64,000 nt of DNA, from positions 1 to 64,000 of the forward strand of contig NZ_JBHSFP010000030.1 of the NCBI RefSeq assembly GCF_042654065.1, written 5' to 3'. The notes beneath the pieces are model-generated. The model did not search any database and was not told the DNA's origin. It worked only from the letters and a program-made list of their open reading frames with translations. This DNA comes from Sphaerisporangium dianthi. Lineage in GTDB: Bacteria > Actinomycetota > Actinomycetes > Streptosporangiales > Streptosporangiaceae. This document shows, one piece after another, positions 54,106 through 60,848 of this stretch (its first letter is position 1; each line of letters starts with the position of its first letter). The position numbers and the translations under genes were made by a program.

Positions 54106-56273
54106 GCGGCTTCCTCGACGAGCGTGCGATAAGGGCCGGGCTCGGCGATCAGCTCGGCGTGGGTGCCGCGCTGGACGACCTTGCCGCGGTCGAGCACGAG
54201 GATCAGATCGCTGTCGCGCACGGTGCTGAGCCGGTGGGCGATCACCACGCACGTGCAGCCTCTGGCCTTGAGGTTGGCGTCCACCATGGCCTCGGTCTCG
54301 GCGTCCAGCGCGCTGGTGGCCTCGTCCAGCACCATCACCGACGGGGACAGCGCGAGCGCCCGGGCGATCTCCAGGCGCTGCCGCTCGCCGCCCGACAGGT
54401 TGCGTCCCCGCTCCTCCACCCAGCCGCCCGACAGCCCGCCCCTGCGGTGGACCACCTCGGCCAGGCACGCGTCGCCGACCGCCCTGCGCAGCCGGTACGC
54501 CGGGACCGTCGGGTCCCAGAGCGTGAGGTTGTCGGCCACCGTGCCCTCGAACACCTGCAGGTTCTGCTCGACGTAGCCGATCGAGGTGCTGAGCGTCTCC
54601 CGGGGCGTCTGTTCCCGCGGCACACCGTCGAACCTGATCTGCCCCGACCACGGCGTGACCGCCCCGGTGAGCAGGCGGGCGACCGTGGACTTGCCACTGC
54701 CGGTGCGGCCGACGATGGCGATGCGCCGTCCGGGCTCGGCGCGCCACGACAGCCCCTCGATCACCGGGCCGTGCTGGCGGTCGTAGCCGAAGGTGACCTC
54801 GTCGAACTCCACCAGGCCGCGCAGGCCGCCGGCGCCCTCGGGGGCGCGGGGCGGCTCGGCGTGCCGGGGGTCGGGCTCGGCGCAGAGCGCGTCGTCGAGC
54901 ATGCTGGTCTGCGCGACCACGACCTGCGCCTCCGCGCCGACCCCCACCAGCGAGGACATCGGCACGAGGAAGGCGCCGACGAGCAGTTGCGCCGCGATGA
55001 CGGTCTCCATGGTGACCTCGCCGCGGGCCATCAGCACCGCCCCGGTGATCACCATGGTGGCCCCGGCGAGCGAGCCGAGCGCGGCGGGCACCACCATCAG
55101 CCCTTGCGTGACCCGCATCAGCTCCTGGGTCGCCGACATGGTCCGCGCCGACAGCCCCGCCCACTTGGCGAAGAACCAGCCCTCGGCGCCGTCGGCCTTC
55201 AGCGACTCGGCCATCGAGACGCCGTTGAAGGCCATCCCGTCCCTGCGGTGCTCGTCGAAGATCAGCCGTTGCTGGTGCGGGGCGGTGCGGCGGCTGACCG
55301 CGCGCATCGCCACCAGGTTGACCGCCGCCAGCAGCGCGGCGACCGCCGCGAAGGCCGGGTGGAAGGCGAACAGGATCGAGGAGTGCACCACCATGGTGAG
55401 CAGCGCCGCGATCGCGGCCGCGACCCGGTCCGACAGCAGCAGGGCGAGGCCCGCGCCGAAGGACGTCCTGGTGACCAGGCCCCCGGTCGTCCGCCGGTGG
55501 AAGTGGTCGCCGGGCAGCCTCAGCATCCGCCACACGTAGCGGCCGGAAAGGTCGGCCGCCATCGCCATCTGCACGGCCGCGAGCAGCCGCTGCTGCGCCC
55601 ACACGCCGGCCAGGGTGAAGCCGACGCAGCCGAGCAGCCCCAGCAGCACGGGCGCCGACCAGGCGGCGTCGCCCGCCATCAGCACCTTGCCGAGCAGCAG
55701 CCGGGTGAGCAGCGCGGTGACCGCCGCGGGCAGGGCCAGCATGAAGGCCATGACGGCGACGGCCAGGAGCGCGGACAAATACGGCCGCACTTTCGCCAGC
55801 GCCGAGCGGGCCATGGGGAAGCGCGCCCCTCCTGGGGTGAAGCCCTCGCCCGGGCGCGGAACCAGCACGATTCCGCTGAATCGCCGCCGGAACTCCTCCC
55901 TGCTCAGCCGGATCCTGCCCACGGCGGGGTCATTGAGGTAGGCCCACCGCTTGCGCATGCCTTCCAGCACCACGTAGTGCCGCTGGTCGACGAAGATCAT
56001 TGATGGGACGGGAAAGGTCTCCAGCTCGTCGGCCTCCACCCGCCAGCCGCCGATGGTGAAGCCGTACTCCTCGGCCGCCGCCTTGAGCCCGGCCCCGGTG
56101 AGCCCGTCCCTGCCCACGCCGCAGCGCTCCCTGATCTGGTGCAGGGGGACGCGCAGGCCGTGGTGGGCGAAGATCGTGCTGAGGCAGGCGGGCCCGCAGT
56201 CGGCGTCCTCCATCTGCGGCCGGCGCTCGGTGCGCACGGGCCTTCGCCTGGTCGTCGCCGGGCGCTCACCCAC
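54102..56273 (-). CDS. C39 peptidase/ABC exporter of the NHLM system
   Basis: Peptidase-containing ATP-binding transporter, 723 residues. The C39 domain (1-150) has Q20 and catalytic C26 in QMEDADCGPAC, His99 in RHYVVLEG and Asp115 in AYLNDPAVG, all present. Six helices follow, then the ATPase: Walker A GRTGSGKSTVARLL, signature LSGGERQRLEIARAL, Walker B VMVLDEATSALDAE. It should cut precursors after the leader (AAG/GG) and export the cores. The GTG at 56273 overlaps hlyD-like gene by 8 bases. Confidence 0.94.
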   Translation of the reverse strand: MGERPATTRRRPVRTERRPQMEDADCGPACLSTIFAHHGLRVPLHQIRERCGVGRDGLTGAGLKAAAEEYGFTIGGWRVEADELETFPVPSMIFVDQRHYVVLEGMRKRWAYLNDPAVGRIRLSREEFRRRFSGIVLVPRPGEGFTPGGARFPMARSALAKVRPYLSALLAVAVMAFMLALPAAVTALLTRLLLGKVLMAGDAAWSAPVLLGLLGCVGFTLAGVWAQQRLLAAVQMAMAADLSGRYVWRMLRLPGDHFHRRTTGGLVTRTSFGAGLALLLSDRVAAAIAALLTMVVHSSILFAFHPAFAAVAALLAAVNLVAMRAVSRRTAPHQQRLIFDEHRRDGMAFNGVSMAESLKADGAEGWFFAKWAGLSARTMSATQELMRVTQGLMVVPAALGSLAGATMVITGAVLMARGEVTMETVIAAQLLVGAFLVPMSSLVGVGAEAQVVVAQTSMLDDALCAEPDPRHAEPPRAPEGAGGLRGLVEFDEVTFGYDRQHGPVIEGLSWRAEPGRRIAIVGRTGSGKSTVARLLTGAVTPWSGQIRFDGVPREQTPRETLSTSIGYVEQNLQVFEGTVADNLTLWDPTVPAYRLRRAVGDACLAEVVHRRGGLSGGWVEERGRNLSGGERQRLEIARALALSPSVMVLDEATSALDAETEAMVDANLKARGCTCVVIAHRLSTVRDSDLILVLDRGKVVQRGTHAELIAEPGPYRTLVEEAA

Positions 56274-56997
56274 GACGGCCTCCGTTGAACAGGGCGTCCA
56301 CCGGCCGGACGACGGCGACGGTGATCTCGCCGGACACCGGGGTGAGCGTCGCGCCCGGCCAGGCCTGCCCGTCGACGTCGACGGTCACCAGGTACCGCCC
56401 GTCCGCCCGCAGCGCCTCGCCGAACAGCGGGCGCAGCAGTTCGCCCGAGGCGGGGTAGGGATCGACGGCGCTGACCCGGCCCCGCAACGCGCCCGCGCCC
56501 GCGCCGTCGCCGGCGAAGGCGACCGGCTGGCCGGGGGCGAGCGCGCCGAGCCTTTCCCTGCCGACGAGCAGCAGTGCCCGCAGGGGTCCGGCGGCCGGAT
56601 CGACGGCCGCGACGGCGCCGCCCGCCGCCAGGGGGGTGCCGGGGGCGGCCGTGCGCAGCACCCGGCCGCTCGCCGTGCCGGTCACGACGTGCCTGCGTCC
56701 CCGCGCGTCGGCGAGCACGGCCAGCGGCGTCGTGGGGGTCACCTCCTGGCCCGGACGCACCAGGACCTCGGCGAGGCTGCCGGACACCGATGCGGTCACC
56801 GGCACGGGCCCGCCCCCCACGACGAGCACGCCCGTGCCGGTCACCACGTCTCGCACCTGCCCGAACCAGGCCCAGCTCGCCGCGCAGGCCGCCACCAGGA
56901 TGAGCGCGACCGCGGCGAGCCACGCCTTGGTCCGCACCGTGGAGACGAGCTGGTCGATGCGCTCGCCTCCGGGCGCCTCCACCGCGGTCATGGTCAT
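56266..56997 (-). CDS. NHLM secretion protein, short HlyD-like
   Basis: Membrane-fusion-type protein of 243 residues with one N-terminal helix (about 25-47), a lipoyl/barrel-sandwich half VTASVSGSLAEVLVRPGQEV and a C-terminal domain. It lacks the long coiled coil of Gram-negative HlyD, as is normal for NHLM secretion proteins. The ATG at 56997 overlaps the stop of precursor 2 (ATGA). Together with the two ABC genes it completes the export set. Confidence 0.88.
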   Translation of the reverse strand: MTMTAVEAPGGERIDQLVSTVRTKAWLAAVALILVAACAASWAWFGQVRDVVTGTGVLVVGGGPVPVTASVSGSLAEVLVRPGQEVTPTTPLAVLADARGRRHVVTGTASGRVLRTAAPGTPLAAGGAVAAVDPAAGPLRALLLVGRERLGALAPGQPVAFAGDGAGAGALRGRVSAVDPYPASGELLRPLFGEALRADGRYLVTVDVDGQAWPGATLTPVSGEITVAVVRPVDALFNGGRRG

Positions 56998-57290
56998 CGG
57001 GGATCTCTCCCAGGGGAGTACTGCAGGCAGAAGCAGAGGCTGAGCAGGCACGGAGGAGGCGGCGGGGCCTCGTTCCCGTCGAGGATCTCGATGACCAGCT
57101 CGTCGCCGGGCTCCGGTGGCAGCACCGGGGCGACGGATCCCTCGGCCAGCCGGATGTCGAACTCGGCCAGCACCACCAAGGGCTCGCGCTCGTAACGCTG
57201 CCGCAGCTCGGCGTCGAGCCACGTCTTCGCGGTCAACTCGCCGAACGCTCTGCGCTGGGCGGTGTCCCACCCGGTCGTGTCCACCGTCAT
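56994..57290 (-). CDS. NHLP-type RiPP precursor peptide 2, Cys-rich hydrophobic core
   Basis: A 98-residue precursor. Leader features: TWLDAELRQRYEREPLVVLAEF and the acidic ELVIEILDGNEA, without a GG or AAG at the end. The core follows five prolines (76-80): CLLSLCFCLQYSPGRDPR with C81, C86 and C88. It has only two Ser and no Thr, so it offers little for lanthionine chemistry but three Cys for thiazole formation. The ATG at 57290 follows AGGACT. Its stop overlaps the HlyD-like start, so it heads the export/modification operon. Confidence 0.85.
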   Translation of the reverse strand: MTVDTTGWDTAQRRAFGELTAKTWLDAELRQRYEREPLVVLAEFDIRLAEGSVAPVLPPEPGDELVIEILDGNEAPPPPPCLLSLCFCLQYSPGRDPR

Positions 57291-57330
57291 CGAAAGTCCT
57301 CCCGCCGCGGGTTTGTGAGATGCTCTTTCG

Positions 57331-57369
57331 GGTGGGGTGGTGGGCATCTGGACTGCCCACCGCCCCACC
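57331..57369 (-). promoter_or_regulatory. Strong hairpin with conserved loop upstream of precursor 2
   Basis: Arms of about 15 bp (57331-57346 and 57354-57369, one mismatch) enclose a 7-base loop. On the minus strand the top reads GCAGTCCAGATGCCC, identical to the top of the hairpin before precursor 4. It lies 17 bases after the precursor 3 stop and 40 before precursor 2. No U run follows, so it may act as an RNA processing, stability or regulatory element rather than a simple terminator. Confidence 0.7.
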
Positions 57370-57386
57370 TGGATCATGCGAAGTCG

Positions 57387-57674
57387 TCAGTTCTGCGCGC
57401 CGGAGAAGCATCCGGTCGGGCAGCTCACGGTGCCGATCGTGCCGAGGGCGCCGCCCGCGGACGATTCGAGGCTCTCCAGGTCGATGGCGTGGCCGGGCTG
57501 GGCGGGCAGATCGGGCGGGGGCAGCTCTCGCGGCCAGTCGACGCCCGCGTCCGCGAGCGCGGCGCGCGGGTCGCGTTCGAACTCCAGCCTGATCGACTCG
57601 TCGGACCAGGCGCGTGCGACGAATCGGGCGAGCTGCGCCCGCAGCTCCGGGGTCAGGGGTGGTTCTTCCAGCAT
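57387..57674 (-). CDS. NHLP-type RiPP precursor peptide 3, two-Cys core
   Basis: A 95-residue precursor. Leader: RAQLARFVARAWSDESIRLE, FERDPRAALADAGVDWP, a Pro-rich hinge, IDLESLESSAGG. The double glycine at 74-75 is a classical C39 site. The 20-residue core ALGTIGTVSCPTGCFSGAQN has C85 and C89 and five Ser/Thr. It is the precursor most like a normal class II lanthipeptide or LAP. AGGTGA precedes the ATG. It lies 96 bases upstream of precursor 2 behind its own promoter-like element. Confidence 0.88.
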   Translation of the reverse strand: MLEEPPLTPELRAQLARFVARAWSDESIRLEFERDPRAALADAGVDWPRELPPPDLPAQPGHAIDLESLESSAGGALGTIGTVSCPTGCFSGAQN

Positions 57675-57795
57675 GAGGTCACCTCGTTGGTGAGGCCCCG
57701 GGAGTCACGGACACCGCTGGTCCGCGCTTCCGGGTAGGTCAGGGGGGGTCGGCCGCCTATGAGGTCCACATTCGCGATCAGCGGCAAAGCACGCC

Positions 57796-57832
57796 AGAAA
57801 CAACTAACACCGACATATCGTGACGTTCATCA
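57796..57832 (-). promoter_or_regulatory. Shared promoter/operator element P-A (precursor 3)
   Basis: On the plus strand the block AGAAACAACTAACAC (57796-57810) is followed 8 bases later by CGTGA and ends in ATCA; the same layout occurs at 59500-59536. On the minus strand it reads TGATGAACGTCA, 12 bases, then GTGTTAGTTGTTTCT. It lies 122 bases ahead of the precursor 3 start, where a promoter is expected. Confidence 0.7.
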
Positions 57833-58609
57833 CTTCTGGTAATCCGGCTTTCCCGATAGGAGCCGCTGCTCCCGATGCGCGAACCCTCGCATCTCTCGCT
57901 GAGCCTCGCGGGCCATGTCGAGCATGCGGCCCAGTTCCTTCTTGACGACGTCGGACTCGCCGTCCACGCCGTCGAGGACCCTGCGGCCCTGGCCGGCGAT
58001 GGCGTCGAGACGGCTGCCGAGGATGCCCTCCAGCTCGCTCATCGCCCGCACGCGCTGCGCCGCCACCTCGACCGCCGCCAACTCGGCCCTGGTCGCGTAG
58101 AGGAGCCTCGCCGTCTCGGCGAAATGCGTCAGCCCGGCCAGGGGGATGGCCGCCACCGAGACCGACAGCGTCCAGGACAGGCCTCCCGCCAGATCGTCGC
58201 CGAGTGACATCGACTTGAACGTCTCGGCGATCGCCACCAGCAGGAACACCGGGAGGTTGTAGGGCCGCGGGAGCAGTCCGAGCGCCATGGCGGCCAGGAA
58301 GACGGCCGACGCGGCCCACCACTCCCCCAGCAGCGGCAAGGGCAGGTACACCAGGAGCGCCATCACCCCCACCGCCCACCGGTGCCAGGGCCCGCGCGGG
58401 CCGGTGCAGCCGGCCGCGATGTAGAGCGCGACGACCGCCGTCGCCAGGATGACACCGGGGACCTGCCAGGAACGCGAGTCCTCGATGTAGTGCACGAACG
58501 TGGGGCTCATCAGGTACAGGCCGAACGCCACGATCGCGGCGCGGCCGAGCCGCACCTCCAGCGGCGCGCGAACGGCCACCCTCGATCTCGGAACCCCTGT
58601 CTGGGTCAC
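57830..58609 (-). CDS. Membrane protein with histidine-kinase-like dimerisation domain lacking His and ATPase
   Basis: A 259-residue protein. About six to seven helices span residues 20-165. The C-terminal 90 residues align by eye with the DHp region of the cluster's NarL-type kinases: QRVRAMSELEGILGSRLDAI against DRIRMAGELHDLLGQTLASI, with the phospho-accepting His replaced by Glu194. A second dimerisation helix follows (LGRMLDMAREAQREM) and the protein ends without any ATP-binding domain. It may sequester or tune the active kinases, or be a kinase decaying in place. GTG start at 58609 is uncertain. Confidence 0.78.
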   Translation of the reverse strand: MTQTGVPRSRVAVRAPLEVRLGRAAIVAFGLYLMSPTFVHYIEDSRSWQVPGVILATAVVALYIAAGCTGPRGPWHRWAVGVMALLVYLPLPLLGEWWAASAVFLAAMALGLLPRPYNLPVFLLVAIAETFKSMSLGDDLAGGLSWTLSVSVAAIPLAGLTHFAETARLLYATRAELAAVEVAAQRVRAMSELEGILGSRLDAIAGQGRRVLDGVDGESDVVKKELGRMLDMAREAQREMRGFAHREQRLLSGKPDYQK

Positions 58610-58680
58610 AAACGGATCATGGCAACCGATTCCGGCGAAGGCAACGCATCACCGGACGCTTTTCGCAAAGGGCTTTCCAT

Positions 58681-58700
58681 GGCGCCTTCGAGGCGCCTTT
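58681..58700. terminator. Small hairpin with T run
   Basis: GGCGCCT (58681-58687), TCG loop, AGGCGCC (58691-58697) followed by TTT on the plus strand. It lies just upstream of the membrane-protein gene and could stop transcripts arriving from precursor 4 or from the opposite strand. Confidence 0.4.
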
Positions 58701-58720
58701 CGCAGACGGCTTTCCGCGCA

Positions 58721-58826
58721 TCCGTGAGCGCCGTCCGGCCCGCCGTGGAGCACGGCGGCCCGGTGGCGTCAGGTCCGTGAGCGCCGTCCGGCCCGCCGTG
58801 GAGGACGGCGGGCCGGCGGCGTCAGG
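58721..58826. repeat. 53-bp tandem duplication containing a strong hairpin
   Basis: Two adjacent 53-bp copies (58721-58773, 58774-58826) starting TCCGTGAGCGCCGTCCGG differ at only a few positions. Each carries an inverted repeat; in copy 2 GGCCCGCCGT and its complement flank 5 bases. Double terminators downstream of precursor 4 are a plausible function. Confidence 0.75.
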
Positions 58827-58908
58827 TCCGCCGTGGCACTCAGCGGCGGCGGGCCGGCCGGGTGCCACGGCGGAGGTCCTGGTGGGGGCGCCCATACAGG
58901 GCCGCACC

Positions 58909-59052
58909 TCCAAGATCGCTCAAGCGTGCGCGTCCAAGACCGCTCAAGCGTGCGTGTCCAAGACCGCTCGAGCGAGCGCTTACGGGATCGCTCAAGCTGC
59001 GCCTACGCGAGAACTCTCGAGCGTGCGCTGACGAGAGCGCTCAGGCCTGGGC
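58909..59052. repeat. Tandem array of six ~24-bp units after precursor 4
   Basis: Units start at 58909, 58933, 58957, 58981, 59004 and 59029. The first three (TCCAAGA-CGCTC-AGCG pattern) are nearly identical and the later ones drift, with a common GCTC(A/G)AGC core. The last unit runs into the precursor 4 stop codon. Units are directly adjacent, so this is not a CRISPR array. Confidence 0.75.
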
Positions 59053-59376
59053 TTCCATGCCGCAGCCGTAGGTGGAGGCGGTGCCCAGGCAGCCGCCGAC
59101 GGTGCTGATCGAGCTCACCGAGCCGAAGCAGCCGTCGGCCGGAGCCTCGGTGCCGGCCGCGACCTCGAGCTCCTCGACGCTGAACTCGCCGGCGGGCTTG
59201 GGGGGCAGCGGTGGCGTGGCCACGCCCTCGGGGTAGGCGATGCCGTACTCGGCCAGCATCAGCCGAGGCTCGCGACCGTAACGGCTCTTGACCTCGCTCT
59301 CCGACCACGCGGCGGCGATCAGCCTGGCGAACTTCTTGCGGTCGTCGTCGCCGAGAATGTAGAGACTTTCGGCCAT
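59041..59376 (-). CDS. NHLP-type RiPP precursor peptide 4, three-Cys core
   Basis: A 111-residue precursor. The leader MAESLYILGDDDRKKFARLI, AEYGIAYPEGVATPPLPP and GEFSVEELEVAAG closely matches precursor 1. The core (from T76) has C83, C96 and C105 and nine Ser/Thr. Each Cys lies in a Gly-rich context (DGCFG, GGCLG, YGCG), and GCFGSVSS / GCLGTAST form a quasi-repeat. The ATG at 59376 follows AAGGAG. It has its own promoter element and a conserved leader hairpin, and heads the cluster. Confidence 0.88.
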   Translation of the reverse strand: MAESLYILGDDDRKKFARLIAAAWSESEVKSRYGREPRLMLAEYGIAYPEGVATPPLPPKPAGEFSVEELEVAAGTEAPADGCFGSVSSISTVGGCLGTASTYGCGMEAQA

Positions 59377-59426
59377 CGGGCCACTCTCCTTCCGCCCCGG
59401 CCCACGGGCCGGGATCCGACGGGAGT

Positions 59427-59455
59427 GGCAGCGGGCATCTGGACTGCTCGCTGCC
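59427..59455 (-). promoter_or_regulatory. Leader hairpin with conserved loop upstream of precursor 4
   Basis: Perfect 7-bp arms (59427-59433 GGCAGCG and 59449-59455) enclose a top that reads GCAGTCCAGATGCCC on the minus strand, identical to the hairpin upstream of precursor 2. It starts 51 bases before the ATG, similar in distance to the other copy. The lower stems differ in sequence while pairing is kept, which argues for an RNA structure. Confidence 0.7.
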
Positions 59456-59499
59456 CCTTCGTTGCAGCACCAGACTCGCCCGCGACGACCTTCGGCGGT

Positions 59500-59536
59500 A
59501 GAAACAACTAACACGAACCGTCCGTGATAACTATCA
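59500..59536 (-). promoter_or_regulatory. Shared promoter/operator element P-B (precursor 4)
   Basis: AGAAACAACTAACAC (plus strand, 59500-59514) is identical to 57796-57810, and CGTGA plus ATCA recur at the same offsets. On the minus strand a dyad TGATAGTTATCA stands where the other copy has TGATGAACGTCA. It lies 124 bases before the precursor 4 start, matching the 122 bases of the other copy. Confidence 0.7.
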
Positions 59537-59584
59537 TCGACCGCCCTCCCGGGGCGTGCCGCCGGCCCACAGCACAGCACGCGG

Positions 59585-60547
59585 CTAGCGGCGGTAGCGG
59601 CGCGCCACCTCGTGGAAGGCCGCCTTGGGCGTCCAGGCCGCCGGATCGCCTTCCGTCACCTTCACGATGCCGAACCCGGCTTTGTCGAGATCGAGTCGCG
59701 GGTCCTCGCGGTGCGGAAACCCCCGCATGGCGAAGGTGAAGACGAAGCACCCGTGAACGCCCGCCGTCCGGTAGAGGTCGATCAACTCGCCGAGGTAGGC
59801 CGCCTGCGTGCGCTCGTCCCTCGGATGGTCCCCCCGGATCGTCGGTTGCCCGGCGAACCAGCGGACGATACGGAACGAGCCAGGCCCACGCCGGTCGGCT
59901 CCTGCGAACGCGCCGCACCCGAACTCGGTGATGACCACCGGCTTGGCATGGTCGCGCACCAGTGACCGCAGGCGGCGTTCATAGCCCGCGTGGTCGGTCC
60001 CCGACCGGTAGAGGCTGACTCCGACCACGTCGAAGCGGGACCAGTCAACCTGCTCCCAGGCGGCGGCCGAGTAGCCGACCGGTCCGTGGAAGGTCCGCCG
60101 CGCGCTCCGCACCGCCCGGTCCAGGAAGGCGTCGAGCTTGCGGGTGATGCGGCGGCGCAGCAGACGGCGGGCCCGCAGGATCGCCAGCAGCCGCAGGTAG
60201 GACCAGGGAAGGGGCACGATCCCCGGGGCGGTGTGGGAGAACTCGCTGCCGACCAGCAAGGTCACTCGATCGGGATGCCCTGTGCGCAGGCGTTCGGCGG
60301 CCGTGGCGACGCGCTCCAAGTGCGTCAGCACCTCGGACCGGGGCCGGTCGCTCAGGTGTGGCCGTATCCAGATCTCCAGGCCGATGTTCAGGGCTTGCTC
60401 GGCAGCGTGGATCAGCTGTCGGTCGTCGATCCCGATCAGCATCACGGCGGTGCAGTACAGCTGGTCGTGGAGCACGCGCAGGTCATGCGCGACCGCGTCG
60501 GGGGGCACATCGTCGACGAGATCGGAGACGCCGCGAACCGTCAGCAT
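59585..60547 (-). CDS. Glycoside-hydrolase-like TIM-barrel protein
   Basis: A 320-residue protein of an actinomycete family sometimes labelled 'abortive infection protein', which has a glycosidase-type barrel. It shows LRVLHDQLYCTAVMLIG, LEIWIRPHLSD, TLLVGSEFSH (possible acid/base Glu), FDVVGVSLYRSG and VVITEFGCGAF (possible nucleophile Glu), ending with WTPKAAFHEVARRY. There is no signal peptide. Substrate and role are unknown, and a link to the RiPP cluster is not established. The ATG at 60547 is used; a GTG at 60559 is possible. Confidence 0.72.
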   Translation of the reverse strand: MLTVRGVSDLVDDVPPDAVAHDLRVLHDQLYCTAVMLIGIDDRQLIHAAEQALNIGLEIWIRPHLSDRPRSEVLTHLERVATAAERLRTGHPDRVTLLVGSEFSHTAPGIVPLPWSYLRLLAILRARRLLRRRITRKLDAFLDRAVRSARRTFHGPVGYSAAAWEQVDWSRFDVVGVSLYRSGTDHAGYERRLRSLVRDHAKPVVITEFGCGAFAGADRRGPGSFRIVRWFAGQPTIRGDHPRDERTQAAYLGELIDLYRTAGVHGCFVFTFAMRGFPHREDPRLDLDKAGFGIVKVTEGDPAAWTPKAAFHEVARRYRR

Positions 60548-60551
60548 CTGA

Positions 60552-60848
60552 TCACCCACCGTTTCGCGCCGGCCGGTTGAGGCGGTACGCGGCCGGCAGC
60601 AAGCCGGCCACCAACGCCACAGGGTCGCCGATGGACTCGTCGTAGCCGAGAAGGCACTCGGCGCATACCGGCGCGAACACAATCAACCCCGCCACCAGCG
60701 ACCACCGCACCCAGCCGGACAGGACGCCGTGGTTCCCGGCTTCCGCCTCACCATCGCGCCTTCCCCGCGCCAGCCCATCTCGCCACGCCGCGCGTCGTTC
60801 TCCCGTCACGGGCGTCGCCACCCGGTCCGGCCGGTGGAAATCGAGCAT
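60552..60848 (-). pseudogene. Truncated actinobacterial membrane protein
   Basis: A 98-codon frame. Its middle (FAPVCAECLLGYDESIGDPV) resembles the N-terminal helix region of a larger multi-helix membrane protein family in actinomycetes, but the frame ends shortly after in an Arg-rich tail, so most helices are missing. It stops 4 bases before the glycosidase-like gene. It may be a decayed gene or a short membrane peptide; the resemblance is from memory. Confidence 0.45.

Larger units (their letters stand above)
58610..59040. other. Repeat-rich region without a gene
   Basis: About 430 bases between the pseudo-kinase-like gene and precursor 4. It holds a terminator-like hairpin, a 53-bp tandem duplication and a 24-bp repeat array, each listed separately. 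Open frames here are encoded by the repeats themselves and show no protein family. Confidence 0.6.

Noticed and set aside
58909..59052. CRISPR-like array
   Set aside because: Units of about 24 bp are directly adjacent with no unique spacers, and no cas genes are present.
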